DNA of 64,000 nucleotides. Source: an uncultured Saprospiraceae bacterium (GTDB lineage Bacteria > Bacteroidota > Bacteroidia > Chitinophagales > Saprospiraceae). Positions 43,718 to 51,387 of the stretch are shown in pieces. The first letter of the stretch is position 1. Every line of letters starts with the position of its first letter. The notes under the pieces were generated by a model. It saw only the letters and a program-made list of their open reading frames with translations. It searched no databases and was not told where the DNA came from. The stretch is from the NCBI GenBank assembly GCA_938016265.1, contig CALLWB010000044.1, positions 1-64,000 of the forward strand. Direction: 5' to 3'. Position numbers and translations under genes: made by a program.

Positions 43718-44131
43718 CTAACTACCTTGCATTAACCACCTTGCAAACAAAAAGCCTAAGGTTGCAACACTTCCCGACAACACCATTCCCCAAACAATAT
43801 CAATATACACAATGGTTACTGGCCAGTCTTTGAGCGTGGCCAGATTGGTGAGGTCGTAAGTCGCATAAGTAAAAAAGCCGAACAAGACGCCATATGTTAC
43901 CGCATGGAGAAAGGAAGATTTTTCAATACCCGGCAACACTGCGAAAATGAGTATCCCTGAAATAAAAATCAGATAAAAAATAATGGCTGCTGTCCAATTT
44001 ACCTCTCCCAGCAAATGGCCAAGGTACTTTTGATATAGGCCTTTGGCAAATATTCCAAGCCAAAGCAGATCAATAATAAAAAAAACAACGGTCATGAAAC
44101 CGTAAGTTAATAGGATTTTTGTTACAGGCAT
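43718..44131 (-). CDS. DUF2177 family membrane protein
   Basis: 137 residues with four membrane helices. The start 'YGFMTVVFFIIDLLWLGIFAKGLYQKYLG', the central 'GVLFGFFTYATYDLTNLATLKDWP' and the closing 'YIDIVWGMVLSGSVATLGFL' (each within the known pattern IDL.WLG...Y...LG; TYDLTN.A.LK.WP; D..WG) match DUF2177 well. No function is established for the family. Its last codons lie inside a small degenerate tandem repeat, suggesting the C-terminal few residues were shaped by local duplication. Single gene, separated from the FecR gene upstream by a clear terminator. Confidence 0.9.
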   Translation of the reverse strand: MPVTKILLTYGFMTVVFFIIDLLWLGIFAKGLYQKYLGHLLGEVNWTAAIIFYLIFISGILIFAVLPGIEKSSFLHAVTYGVLFGFFTYATYDLTNLATLKDWPVTIVYIDIVWGMVLSGSVATLGFLFARWLMQGS

Positions 44132-44206
44132 TGTCTATTCTTTTAGGTATAACATCGAAGAACGGAAAAGGTTATTTGCTTCTAAAAATAATCTATAATT
44201 TGGTAC

Positions 44207-44243
44207 AAAAAAAAAGGCCACCTTCTAACGTTATAGAAGGTGG
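44207..44243 (-). terminator. Intrinsic terminator of the ECF sigma/FecR operon
   Basis: CCACCTTCTA (44218-44227) pairs perfectly with TAGAAGGTGG (44234-44243) around ACGTTA. On the minus strand the stem is followed by CC and a run of nine T (44207-44215). It lies about 140 bp beyond the FecR stop codon. Confidence 0.88.
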
Positions 44244-44385
44244 TACCAAATGAAACCCTAAGCCTTTTCAGGCCATGCTATGAAGAAAATCTTTAAATTA
44301 GTTAGATTTAATTTTGTCTGATTGTGATACTTTAAGATACGTAATTTTTATTAAATATCGTAGCATTTATAATCTATAATTAACT

Positions 44386-45399
44386 CTAATTGCAATTCCT
44401 ACCTCCAATTAGCTCGTAAGATTTGTCTTCTTTTAATTGTACTTTTAGATCAAGTGCCAATTCTAAATTTTCGAAGACTTCGCTTATGCTATTATCATTA
44501 AAAGTAGAAGTGTATTTGCAACCCAAGACCTTTGCCTTAGACTTATTAATTTTTATGTTGTAATAATTTTCAATGTCTTGAATAACGACAGACATTGGGG
44601 TGTCTTCAAAGTGCAGTTTTTTAGTATTCCAAGAATCGTGATTTCTGGATTTCACTTTTGTTTTCAGCAATTTCTTTGAAGACTGTTCGTAAATACCTTG
44701 GTCATCTTTTTCAAGTACGACAAATTTGTACTGTTGCTCTTTTGTTTTTCCAGAGAACTGAACTTTACCGGTTGCCACAACGACTTCCGTTTGTTTTTCT
44801 TCAGGATAAGATCTGATATTAAAAGAAGTACCGAGTACTTTTACTTCCGTTTGGTTGCCCTGCACGATAAAAGGGTGCTCGGGATCTTTAGTTACCTTAA
44901 TAAAAGCTTCCCCTGAAAACGTAATACTTCTTGTATCACCATCAAACGTTACTGGATAACTAAGTGTAGAATTTTCATTTAGAGAAACCGTACTCCCATC
45001 AGACAGTGTAACTACTTTCGACTCATTTTCAGAAGTTGTCACTTTAGCCATCTGTGGAGTGGATGCACTAAAATAGTTCCATACAAAACCTGCGCCTACC
45101 AATAAAAAGACAGCTGCTGCTGCACGGTACCAGGTAGTGAGACTTCTGACTTTTGAAGTCGGTAGATTTTTCGTATCCTTTGCAATCCGCTGTTGAAATC
45201 GTTTTAAACCGGCATCAACATCCGGGGTATAGTCCTTTTGATAATCTAAAGAAATATTCCAAACCTTCTTATATTCTTCGAACAACTCTTTATTTTTCGG
45301 ATCGCTGTTTATCCAGCTATCAAGCTCCTTTTTTTCTTCAGGAGAAATGACTTCCAAAAGTAATTTCTGAGTAAGTTCTATGGGCGTAAACTCGTTCAT
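44386..45399 (-). CDS. FecR-family anti-sigma factor
   Basis: 337 residues. N-terminal cytoplasmic anti-sigma part (about 1-85), one membrane helix (about 91-109), a periplasmic FecR domain (about 115-215, 'TLSDGSTVSLNENSTLSYP', 'FSGEAFIKVTKDPEHPFIV', 'VKVLGTSFNIRSYP'), and a DUF4974-type C-terminal domain (about 260-332, 'LHFEDTPMSVVIQDIENYYNIKI'). It receives the signal from an STN-domain TonB receptor and controls the adjacent sigma factor (family knowledge). The sigma gene is 63 bp upstream on the same strand. The usual SusC/TonB receptor gene is missing downstream; a terminator and an unrelated gene follow. Confidence 0.93.
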   Translation of the reverse strand: MNEFTPIELTQKLLLEVISPEEKKELDSWINSDPKNKELFEEYKKVWNISLDYQKDYTPDVDAGLKRFQQRIAKDTKNLPTSKVRSLTTWYRAAAAVFLLVGAGFVWNYFSASTPQMAKVTTSENESKVVTLSDGSTVSLNENSTLSYPVTFDGDTRSITFSGEAFIKVTKDPEHPFIVQGNQTEVKVLGTSFNIRSYPEEKQTEVVVATGKVQFSGKTKEQQYKFVVLEKDDQGIYEQSSKKLLKTKVKSRNHDSWNTKKLHFEDTPMSVVIQDIENYYNIKINKSKAKVLGCKYTSTFNDNSISEVFENLELALDLKVQLKEDKSYELIGGRNCN

Positions 45400-45462
45400 T
45401 CAATATGTTTTTCATGTGTAAGACCCTAGTTTTTGATTATCCCCCTACTGATTGTTAGAAAA

Positions 45463-46155
45463 TTAATAAATAATATTTTTTATTAATTGAAAAGCAAAAA
45501 CAAACATTGTTTTGCCAATATAGGGTTTCAGAAAAGTTCTTAGGTGTTTTAGGGCTTTTGAGATATGATTTTCAACTGTTTTTGGAGAAATATCCAATTT
45601 TGCAGCGATCTCTTTATAGGACAATTGTTCGAATCTGCTGAGCATAAAAACCATCCTTGCCTTAGGGGGAAGTAGATCTATCGCTTCATTAATCTTTTTT
45701 TCTAGTTCCTTTTTTTCTAACGAAAGTGCAATACTATCCTTATGTGGAATATTTTCGTATTTGGAGTCTTCTTCCATCACGACCTTGTTGTCCCGGATGT
45801 AGTTTAGTGTTTTATTTATGGTGGCCCGTCTCAAGTAGGCCTTTATTGCAATCTTGACATTTAGATTTTGTCGTTTCTTCCATAACTCGTAAAATACGTC
45901 TTGGACTATATCTTCGGCAATGGTCGAATTTTTCAGAATCCTGTTGGAGGTCTTACAGAGATATTCGTAGTCTCTTTTAAACAAATAATTGATCGCTGTC
46001 TCCTGATCGTTTTTCAGGAGTTCCAACAACTCTTCATTCGTATATTTCGGATCTGTAGGCAATGTTACTATAATATTAGGTGTGTGCGCTGCAAATGTAG
46101 TAATTTCATTTGGTTTTCGAGAAGCATATTTAAAGTAACTGCTGCTTGTTAACAC
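45463..46155 (-). CDS. ECF RNA polymerase sigma factor (Bacteroidota expansion type)
   Basis: 230 residues from ATG at 46155. Sigma region 2 at about 45-110 ('ELLELLKNDQETAINYLF', 'AEDIVQDVFYELWKKR') and region 4 at about 160-210 ('LLPPKARMVFMLSRFEQLSY', 'EIAAKLDISPKTVENHIS'). About 40 residues precede the normal start of region 2, and they do not look like part of the family, so the true start may be a non-ATG codon nearer residue 38. It pairs with the FecR gene. The regulon cannot be seen; the nearest STN-type receptor is at 58637. Confidence 0.92.
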   Translation of the reverse strand: MLTSSSYFKYASRKPNEITTFAAHTPNIIVTLPTDPKYTNEELLELLKNDQETAINYLFKRDYEYLCKTSNRILKNSTIAEDIVQDVFYELWKKRQNLNVKIAIKAYLRRATINKTLNYIRDNKVVMEEDSKYENIPHKDSIALSLEKKELEKKINEAIDLLPPKARMVFMLSRFEQLSYKEIAAKLDISPKTVENHISKALKHLRTFLKPYIGKTMFVFAFQLIKNIIY

Positions 46156-46428
46156 TTATTTGTTTTTCAGTTTTGTTAGAGGGACTCGTTTTGCTGGCGC
46201 AATTATTATGGTGGAGGATCGGATGCGACCACGTTTGGACTATTTATCAATAACCAACTAATCAATCGGCAGAGGGCGAACGAGGATTCTCCCCTACACC
46301 ATTTGTTTTAAATCCGCCCCCCAATAACTATTAACCTAACCACAAACAGCTCAATTTACAAGGTGGGTGGGTGCAGAGAAGCATTGGACTGTGTCTTAAC
46401 CGTTTTTGTAGACATTGCGAGGTACGAA

Positions 46429-46549
46429 CTTGCCCTGGCTAGTGAGGCGGCGCAACGGAGTGAGCAGGGCAAGGGATAGCAGTGGACGCGCCGGAATGAA
46501 GTGGAGGGGCTGGAACGTATAGCCCGACCCGAGTGCGCAGCACGTCGGG
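46429..46549. ncRNA. GC-richer structured intergenic element, candidate small RNA or repeat
   Basis: Within the 497-bp gap 46156-46652 a block differs in base composition from its AT-rich surroundings. CTTGCCCTG (46429-46437) pairs perfectly with CAGGGCAAG (46465-46473); GGGCT (46507-46511) pairs with AGCCC (46521-46525); CCCGAC (46523-46528) pairs with GTCGGG (46544-46549), in competition with the preceding stem. A 98-codon open frame across it lacks protein-like composition. It matches no family I can name. GC-rich repeats with 'GGGATAGCAGTGGA' words occur in intergenic DNA of other Bacteroidota as far as I remember, so a dispersed repeat is the main alternative. Confidence 0.45.
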
Positions 46550-46590
46550 ATGATTTATAATGTTTCTCTTTTAGACTTGAATTGGTAGTG

Positions 46591-46618
46591 ATGGAGACGG
46601 ATTGCAATGCGCTTCTAC
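46591..46618. repeat. Degenerate copy of the ATTGCAAT-centred palindrome
   Basis: 21 of 28 positions agree with the perfect palindrome at 31529-31556, including the centre ATTGCAAT and the right-hand end CTAC. The two arms no longer match each other well (9 of 14). It directly follows the structured element at 46429-46549. Confidence 0.5.
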
Positions 46619-46652
46619 AGTTTGGTGGGATTTTGCATAGCTCAGGAGCCAC

Positions 46653-47135
46653 CTACTCCACTGCCATCAACCCATGAACGGCCCGCCACTTCGTATCATC
46701 ATTGATCTCACAGGTGAAAGAAACCAGACGTCCATCCTCCGTCATCAATTCGCCGAGCCGGGCTTTTGTATGTTTGTAGTTTTCGTGGTAAAATTCGATG
46801 TTCATGCCTTGGGCTGTTGCTATTCTGGCGACCATATGAGTCACTCCAATTTGCCGGAGTTCTGCTAGGAAATAATCTTCTACACTCCCCATATCCAAAT
46901 CAGTATTCGCCGCAGCTATATGATCGTTCAAATCTACCTTTATCAGGAAATTGTATGGACAGTACGCCTTAAACTCATAATCAATATACCCCTTATCCAC
47001 CCACCCTGTAAAGGTTTCTCCATTCTCAGAAGTCACGGTAAACAAAGAGATCGCAGCATCTGGATAAATAGAAGCATTCCCATCAATTTCGTCCCAATTG
47101 ACTTTCCTTCTGAATAATCTGCCGAATAATCCCAT
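46653..47135 (-). CDS. Small soluble protein of unknown function
   Basis: 160 residues. It begins with the basic amphipathic segment MGLFGRLFRRKVNWDEIDG and contains 'ENGETFTGWVDKGYIDY', 'YCPYNFLIKVDLN' and a hydrophilic C-terminal half with 'MTEDGRLVSFTCEINDD' and 'KWRAVHGLM'. No signal peptide or long hydrophobic segment. The alpha/beta order and the final 'W..VHGLM' vaguely recall the DUF695/RraB-type fold, but the match is too weak to name. It is a single gene on the minus strand, upstream of the structured element. Confidence 0.7.
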   Translation of the reverse strand: MGLFGRLFRRKVNWDEIDGNASIYPDAAISLFTVTSENGETFTGWVDKGYIDYEFKAYCPYNFLIKVDLNDHIAAANTDLDMGSVEDYFLAELRQIGVTHMVARIATAQGMNIEFYHENYKHTKARLGELMTEDGRLVSFTCEINDDTKWRAVHGLMAVE

Positions 47136-47223
47136 GGTTTGGTTGAGTTATTAATTAAAAAATCGAACCCAATATACTAATACGACCAATAATTTAATAA
47201 CTAAATTAGCTTAACAACCCTAC

Positions 47224-48615
47224 TTAAATATCCTTTAGCTCAGCGATGAGTTTGGAAAGAGAATCCTTTGCGTCTCCGAACAACATTCGACTTTTTTTCA
47301 TAAAGAACAATTCGTTGGCGATGCCTGCGTAGCCTTTGCCCATGCTTCGTTTCATGATGATCACATTTTTGGACAGGTCGACTTTGATGATGGGCATGCC
47401 GTAAATGGGGCTGGATGGATCTGTTTCCGCTGCTGGATTGACCACATCATTTGCTCCTACTACAATGGTTACATCCGTATTAGAAAGCAGTGGATTGGCA
47501 TCTTCCATTTCGCGGAGCTTTGGATAAGGGACGTCGGCTTCGGCTAGTAGTACATTCATGTGGCCTGGCATTCTCCCGGCTACTGGGTGTATCGCATAAT
47601 ATACGTCTACCCCTTTATCTTCCAATATTTTTTCAAACTCGTGGCAAGTATGTTGTGCTTGGGCTACGGCCAATCCATATCCTGGAACGATGCAAACCCT
47701 CTGGGCGTAAGCACATAAAATCGCGGCATCGGTCACACTGATTTCTTTTGCGACTTTTTCTCCGTCTTGCCCTTTGCTGCCTCCTGCGCCGCCACCAAAA
47801 GAACCAATCAACACATTCAACAAGGATCGATTCATTGCCGTACACATCAATATGGTAAGGATAGTTCCTGCCGATCCAACCAATATCCCTCCAGTCAACA
47901 TGACAGAATTATCATAAAGAAATCCTCCCATAGCCGCCGCCACTCCAGTAAAGGAATTGAGCAAAGAAATAACTACCGGCATATCTGCTCCACCAATCGG
48001 CATCACAAACAACACTCCATAAAGAAGGGCCAAAACAAGGATCAACCAGATACTAGTAGACCCAAGGGCAGATGGCATAAATATTCCAAGTACAATCAGT
48101 CCAGCTATAACAAGAAAAAGGGCATTATTCGTAAGGGATAATAATTTGGAATACACATCATTTATCTTTCCATCCAGCTTTCCATAAGCGACCATACTAC
48201 CACTAAAAGAGATACTTCCAATCGCTAGCCCCAAAAACACAATACTCAAAAATCCTGGTGATTGCGACTGATGGGAGTTAAACTCAACGATAGATATGAT
48301 TGCTGCGCAAGCGCCCCCCATACCATTGAACAAGGAAACCATTTGGGGCATGGCTGTCATTTTTACCCGCATTGCCATTACATAGCCAAGGCCTGTACCT
48401 ATTAAAATGGCCAGTAAAATAAGTGGAATATTGCCGATGGATTCTCCCGCTTCATTTTTATGAAACACTAACGTTCCAACAATGGCGATACCCATTCCTA
48501 CCGCTGCTATGATATTCCCTTTCCTTGCGGACTCGGGGTGGCTTAACATTTTTAATCCTATGATAAAGGAGATGGATCCTAGCAGATAGGAGATTTCTAA
48601 CATAAATTGCGTCAT
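47224..48615 (-). CDS. pntB: NAD(P) transhydrogenase, beta subunit
   Basis: 463 residues. About eight membrane helices (domain II, residues 1-260) followed by the NADP(H)-binding domain III with 'VTDAAILCAYAQRVCIVPGYGLAVAQAQH', whose core GYGLAVAQAQH is diagnostic, 'HPVAGRMPGHMNVLLAEADVP' (split: HPVAGRMPGHMN, VLLAEADVPY), 'GANDVVNPAA' and 'MKRSMGKGYAGI'. The enzyme uses the proton gradient to reduce NADP+ with NADH. It is the last gene of the operon pntA1-pntA2-pntB; the start is 5 bp after the pntA2 stop. Confidence 0.97.
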   Translation of the reverse strand: MTQFMLEISYLLGSISFIIGLKMLSHPESARKGNIIAAVGMGIAIVGTLVFHKNEAGESIGNIPLILLAILIGTGLGYVMAMRVKMTAMPQMVSLFNGMGGACAAIISIVEFNSHQSQSPGFLSIVFLGLAIGSISFSGSMVAYGKLDGKINDVYSKLLSLTNNALFLVIAGLIVLGIFMPSALGSTSIWLILVLALLYGVLFVMPIGGADMPVVISLLNSFTGVAAAMGGFLYDNSVMLTGGILVGSAGTILTILMCTAMNRSLLNVLIGSFGGGAGGSKGQDGEKVAKEISVTDAAILCAYAQRVCIVPGYGLAVAQAQHTCHEFEKILEDKGVDVYYAIHPVAGRMPGHMNVLLAEADVPYPKLREMEDANPLLSNTDVTIVVGANDVVNPAAETDPSSPIYGMPIIKVDLSKNVIIMKRSMGKGYAGIANELFFMKKSRMLFGDAKDSLSKLIAELKDI

Positions 48616-48620
48616 CTCAA

Positions 48621-48932
48621 TTACGATTTTTTCTTTTTAAACATTTCCAACATTCGATTGGTTACCACAAAACCACCAACAACATTTAGAGTCCCAAGCA
48701 CTACTGCCAGAAACCCCAATCCAAGCGCCAGATAATTGTCAGCAGCAGCATGCCCCATGACAATAATCGCTCCTATGATAACCACGCCGTGAATAGCATT
48801 CGCACCTGACATCAATGGCGTATGCAGAATCGCCGGTACATTTGAGATCACCTCCACTCCCAGAAAAATAGAAAGCATGATGACAAAAATAAACTCCCTG
48901 TTTTCAAGGAATAATTGCATTATTTCATTCAT
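48621..48932 (-). CDS. pntA2: NAD(P) transhydrogenase, membrane part of the alpha subunit
   Basis: 103 residues with three or four membrane helices: 'FIFVIMLSIFLGVEVISNVP', 'LHTPLMSGANAIHGVVIIGA' and 'LALGLGFLAVVLGTLNVVGG', ending in the MLEMFKKKKS basic tail. SGANAIHG and the 'GTLN.VGGF.VT.RML.MF' region are hallmark segments of the domain II part of PntA. In E. coli it is fused to the NAD-binding part; here it is separate, as in many Bacteroidota and alphaproteobacteria. 63 bp separate it from pntA1. Confidence 0.96.
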   Translation of the reverse strand: MNEIMQLFLENREFIFVIMLSIFLGVEVISNVPAILHTPLMSGANAIHGVVIIGAIIVMGHAAADNYLALGLGFLAVVLGTLNVVGGFVVTNRMLEMFKKKKS

Positions 48933-48995
48933 AAGTTGGTTATTGGGTTATTAAGAGTATTTAGTTATTGAGTGTTTTGGATACAAGTCCATGAC

Positions 48996-50123
48996 TTAGC
49001 TAAATTGGCGTTTTACGCGCTCATTAATGATTTGTCCTTGGTGAGTTACACAAGTACCTTTCACCAAATCGTCCTCAAAATTGAGGTGCATTCCACCTTC
49101 TTTATCGATCAATAACTTCAGAAAATTGGTCATGTTTTTACCAAACATCTGACTAGCATCGGCGGGCATATTCTTCGCCAAATTGGAGTCTCCGATGATC
49201 CAAACGCCGTTTGCCTGTACGGTTTTATTATTTTCGGTCAGGGCACAATTCCCCCCGGTTGAAGCGGCCAGATCGACCACTACTGATCCTGGGTTCATCT
49301 TTCCAAGTGTTGCTTCCTGGATGAGTAATGGGGCTTTTCGGCCGGGTATCTGTGCTGTGCATATGATGACATCTGACTTGATGGCATGATCCTGAATAAG
49401 TGCTGCTTGTTTTTTCTTGTATTCTTCTGTTTGTTCTACGGCATAACCGCCAGCTGATGTGTCGTCGGTGGCTCCTGCTACCTCCACAAATTTAGCGCCC
49501 AAGCTGAGCACCTCTTCTTTGGCCGCTGCTCGAACATCAAAAGCCTCTACCACAGCTCCAAGTCTTCTCGATGTCGCTATGGCTTGCAAGCCAGCTACTC
49601 CAGCACCAAGAATCAGCACCTTTGCAGGTTTGATGGTTCCGGCGGCGGTCATAAACATTGGAAAAAACTTAGGCAGTTTGGCCGCTGCCAACAAAATTGC
49701 GCGATAGCCTGCTACTGTTGACATTGAAGACAAAACATCCATTGCTTGTGCTCTGGTTGTACGTGGTATCACGTCGAGACTGAAGGTGGTGAGTTGTTTT
49801 TCTAGGAATTCATCGACTAGCCCTTGGTTTCCCAAAGGGGAAAACTGCCCAATAAGGAGTTGGTGCGGGGTTATCTGCACCAATTGGTCCTCCCCAAGTG
49901 GGTGGATCTTACAAATGATATCTGCTTTTTCAAGAATGGTTGGAGCATCAGCTATTGTTGCTCCTTTTTCTTCGAATTGCTGGTCGGTTAGAAATGCTCC
50001 TTCCCCTGCTCCGCGCTCTACCAAAACTGTCTGTACATTGAGTTTTTTCAGTGCGGCTACGTTGTTTGGAGTTAGAGCAACCCGGTGGTCCTTCTCCTCC
50101 TCCCCTAGTACGCCAATGATCAT
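48996..50123 (-). CDS. pntA1: NAD(P) transhydrogenase, NAD(H)-binding alpha subunit
   Basis: 375 residues, soluble. N-terminal 'IGVLGEEEKDHRVALTPNNV' and 'LVERGAGEGAFLTDQQF' match domain I of PntA (alanine dehydrogenase-like). The Rossmann loop is 'VLILGAGVAGLQAIATSRRL' (about 168-187), and 'PGRKAPLLI' and 'GSVVVDLAASTGGNCALT' follow. It transfers hydride from NADH to the PntB domain III. It is the first gene of the transhydrogenase operon; the 289-bp gap to the divergent cyclase gene (50124-50412) carries the promoter, where I find no perfect -7 element. Confidence 0.96.
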   Translation of the reverse strand: MIIGVLGEEEKDHRVALTPNNVAALKKLNVQTVLVERGAGEGAFLTDQQFEEKGATIADAPTILEKADIICKIHPLGEDQLVQITPHQLLIGQFSPLGNQGLVDEFLEKQLTTFSLDVIPRTTRAQAMDVLSSMSTVAGYRAILLAAAKLPKFFPMFMTAAGTIKPAKVLILGAGVAGLQAIATSRRLGAVVEAFDVRAAAKEEVLSLGAKFVEVAGATDDTSAGGYAVEQTEEYKKKQAALIQDHAIKSDVIICTAQIPGRKAPLLIQEATLGKMNPGSVVVDLAASTGGNCALTENNKTVQANGVWIIGDSNLAKNMPADASQMFGKNMTNFLKLLIDKEGGMHLNFEDDLVKGTCVTHQGQIINERVKRQFS

Positions 50124-50412
50124 AAATGAATTATCTAAATATTCTAATGTGTTCTAAATGCTTTAAACGCTTTCTGCCTAAAGCCTCCACTAATATAATA
50201 TATTGAGTTGAAGTTTTATATAAAATATAAGATTGATTATTACGAAATAGCGCAAACAATGTTCTTGAACAAGAATAAGCCTACAATCCTAAATTGAAAT
50301 CAGCGTTTAGAATAGCCAAGCCTTTCCCCAACAATTCGAACCTATTCAAAATAAATTCATAAATTCCCTTACAGAAAAGTATGCCCTTTTCAAAATCCAA
50401 AAAAAATAAAAA

Positions 50413-51036
50413 ATGATAGACATCACCTACCCTATTTCCAAAAACATCCCAAAATGGCCGGGCAGCATCGGGATCTCGATCACCCAACACCTCCAAATGC
50501 CAAAGGAGGCTGCCAACCTCACTTCTATAGAGATCGACTGTCATCTCGGCACCCATCTTGATGCGCCCTTGCATTTTGTGCACCAAGGGAAATCCGTAGA
50601 TCAATTGGATATTAATACCCTTATCGGGAATGCTTTCGTAGCAGAAATTAGAGGTTGCAAAGTCATCACGATCGCCCACTTGGAGGCCGTCGTTCCTGAA
50701 GGATGCCAACGCTTATTGCTCAAAACCGACAATCAAATCTACTGGGAAGAAAAACGGACTGAGTTTGAAGAAGACTATTCTGCTATAGATGCTGCTGCTG
50801 CAAGTTGGTTGGTAGAAAAGGGCATAAAACTAGTCGGTATTGACTATCTGTCGATACAGCGCTTTCATGATGGCCCGGAGACACACCAAGTATTATTGGA
50901 AGCGGAAGTGGTTATTGTGGAGACCTTAAATTTGGAAAGCGTCACTCCAGGTTGGTACGAGTTGATCTGTTTGCCGATCAAGGTGATGGGGGTGGAAGGC
51001 GCACCAGTGCGTGCGGTGCTACGCCCAATTGACTAA
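50413..51036 (+). CDS. Cyclase-family metal hydrolase (kynurenine formamidase-like)
   Basis: 207 residues, cytoplasmic. The family metal-binding motif H.GTH.D.P.HF is intact: H44, H48, D50 and H54 in CHLGTHLDAPLHF. 'DLTYPIS..PKWPG' at the start (here DITYPISKNIPKWPG) and the later 'KLVGIDYLSIQRF' and 'GWYELICLPIKVMGVEGAP' segments also fit (GxDxLSI; L.CLP.K...G.GAP.R). Known members hydrolyse N-formylkynurenine or other cyclic amides and esters; no tryptophan pathway gene is adjacent, so the substrate is unknown. It overlaps by 4 bp at its 3' end with a possible convergent small gene. Confidence 0.9.
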   Translation: MIDITYPISKNIPKWPGSIGISITQHLQMPKEAANLTSIEIDCHLGTHLDAPLHFVHQGKSVDQLDINTLIGNAFVAEIRGCKVITIAHLEAVVPEGCQRLLLKTDNQIYWEEKRTEFEEDYSAIDAAAASWLVEKGIKLVGIDYLSIQRFHDGPETHQVLLEAEVVIVETLNLESVTPGWYELICLPIKVMGVEGAPVRAVLRPID

Positions 51037-51266
51037 TTTTTTTGGTTAGCTCCCTCCACTTGAAGTTCTAGTATTCGCATAGAAACGTTAGCATAAGTGG
51101 GAGAATAGAGAAATTTAGCTGGACAAGTCACACCAGAATCCATATGAATAGAGCTACAATTATGATTAGGGAACAATATTGCATCCTGCGGAACGACTAG
51201 CATCATCAAACAAAAAAGAAGTGCCAAAAATTTCAACCCAATCTTGAATGGTTTATGTATCGTCAT
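51033..51266 (-). CDS. Possible small secreted protein
   Basis: 77 codons. A basic start (MTIHKPFKIG) is followed by a hydrophobic stretch LKFLALLFCLMMLVV that could be a signal peptide or anchor, then a short polar part with two cysteines (NHNC, VTCP). No family is recognised. It is convergent with the cyclase gene, whose last four bases it overlaps, and divergent from the gene at 51388. The signal-like composition and full use of the gap argue for a real gene; small size and lack of homology knowledge argue against. Confidence 0.4.
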   Translation of the reverse strand: MTIHKPFKIGLKFLALLFCLMMLVVPQDAILFPNHNCSSIHMDSGVTCPAKFLYSPTYANVSMRILELQVEGANQKN

Positions 51267-51345
51267 CTATATTTTGCAGTTTACCATCAAAAATTCATTT
51301 CCCCTCTACCAGAAGCCCTTTCCCAAGCACAAAGCAATAATTTAT

Positions 51346-51353
51346 TAAATTTG
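51346..51353 (+). promoter_or_regulatory. Bacteroidota-type -7 element (TAAATTTG)
   Basis: Exact TAnnTTTG match, ending 34 bases before the ATG at 51388. Confidence 0.45.
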
Positions 51354-51387
51354 CATCCATTCAAAAATAAAAAACGACCAATCCACC

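Noticed and set aside
46356-46652. 98-codon open frame on the minus strand
   Set aside because: Ser/Ala/Arg/Cys-rich composition arises from the GC-rich hairpin element underneath; no start context, no motif, and the structured-element explanation covers the same bases.
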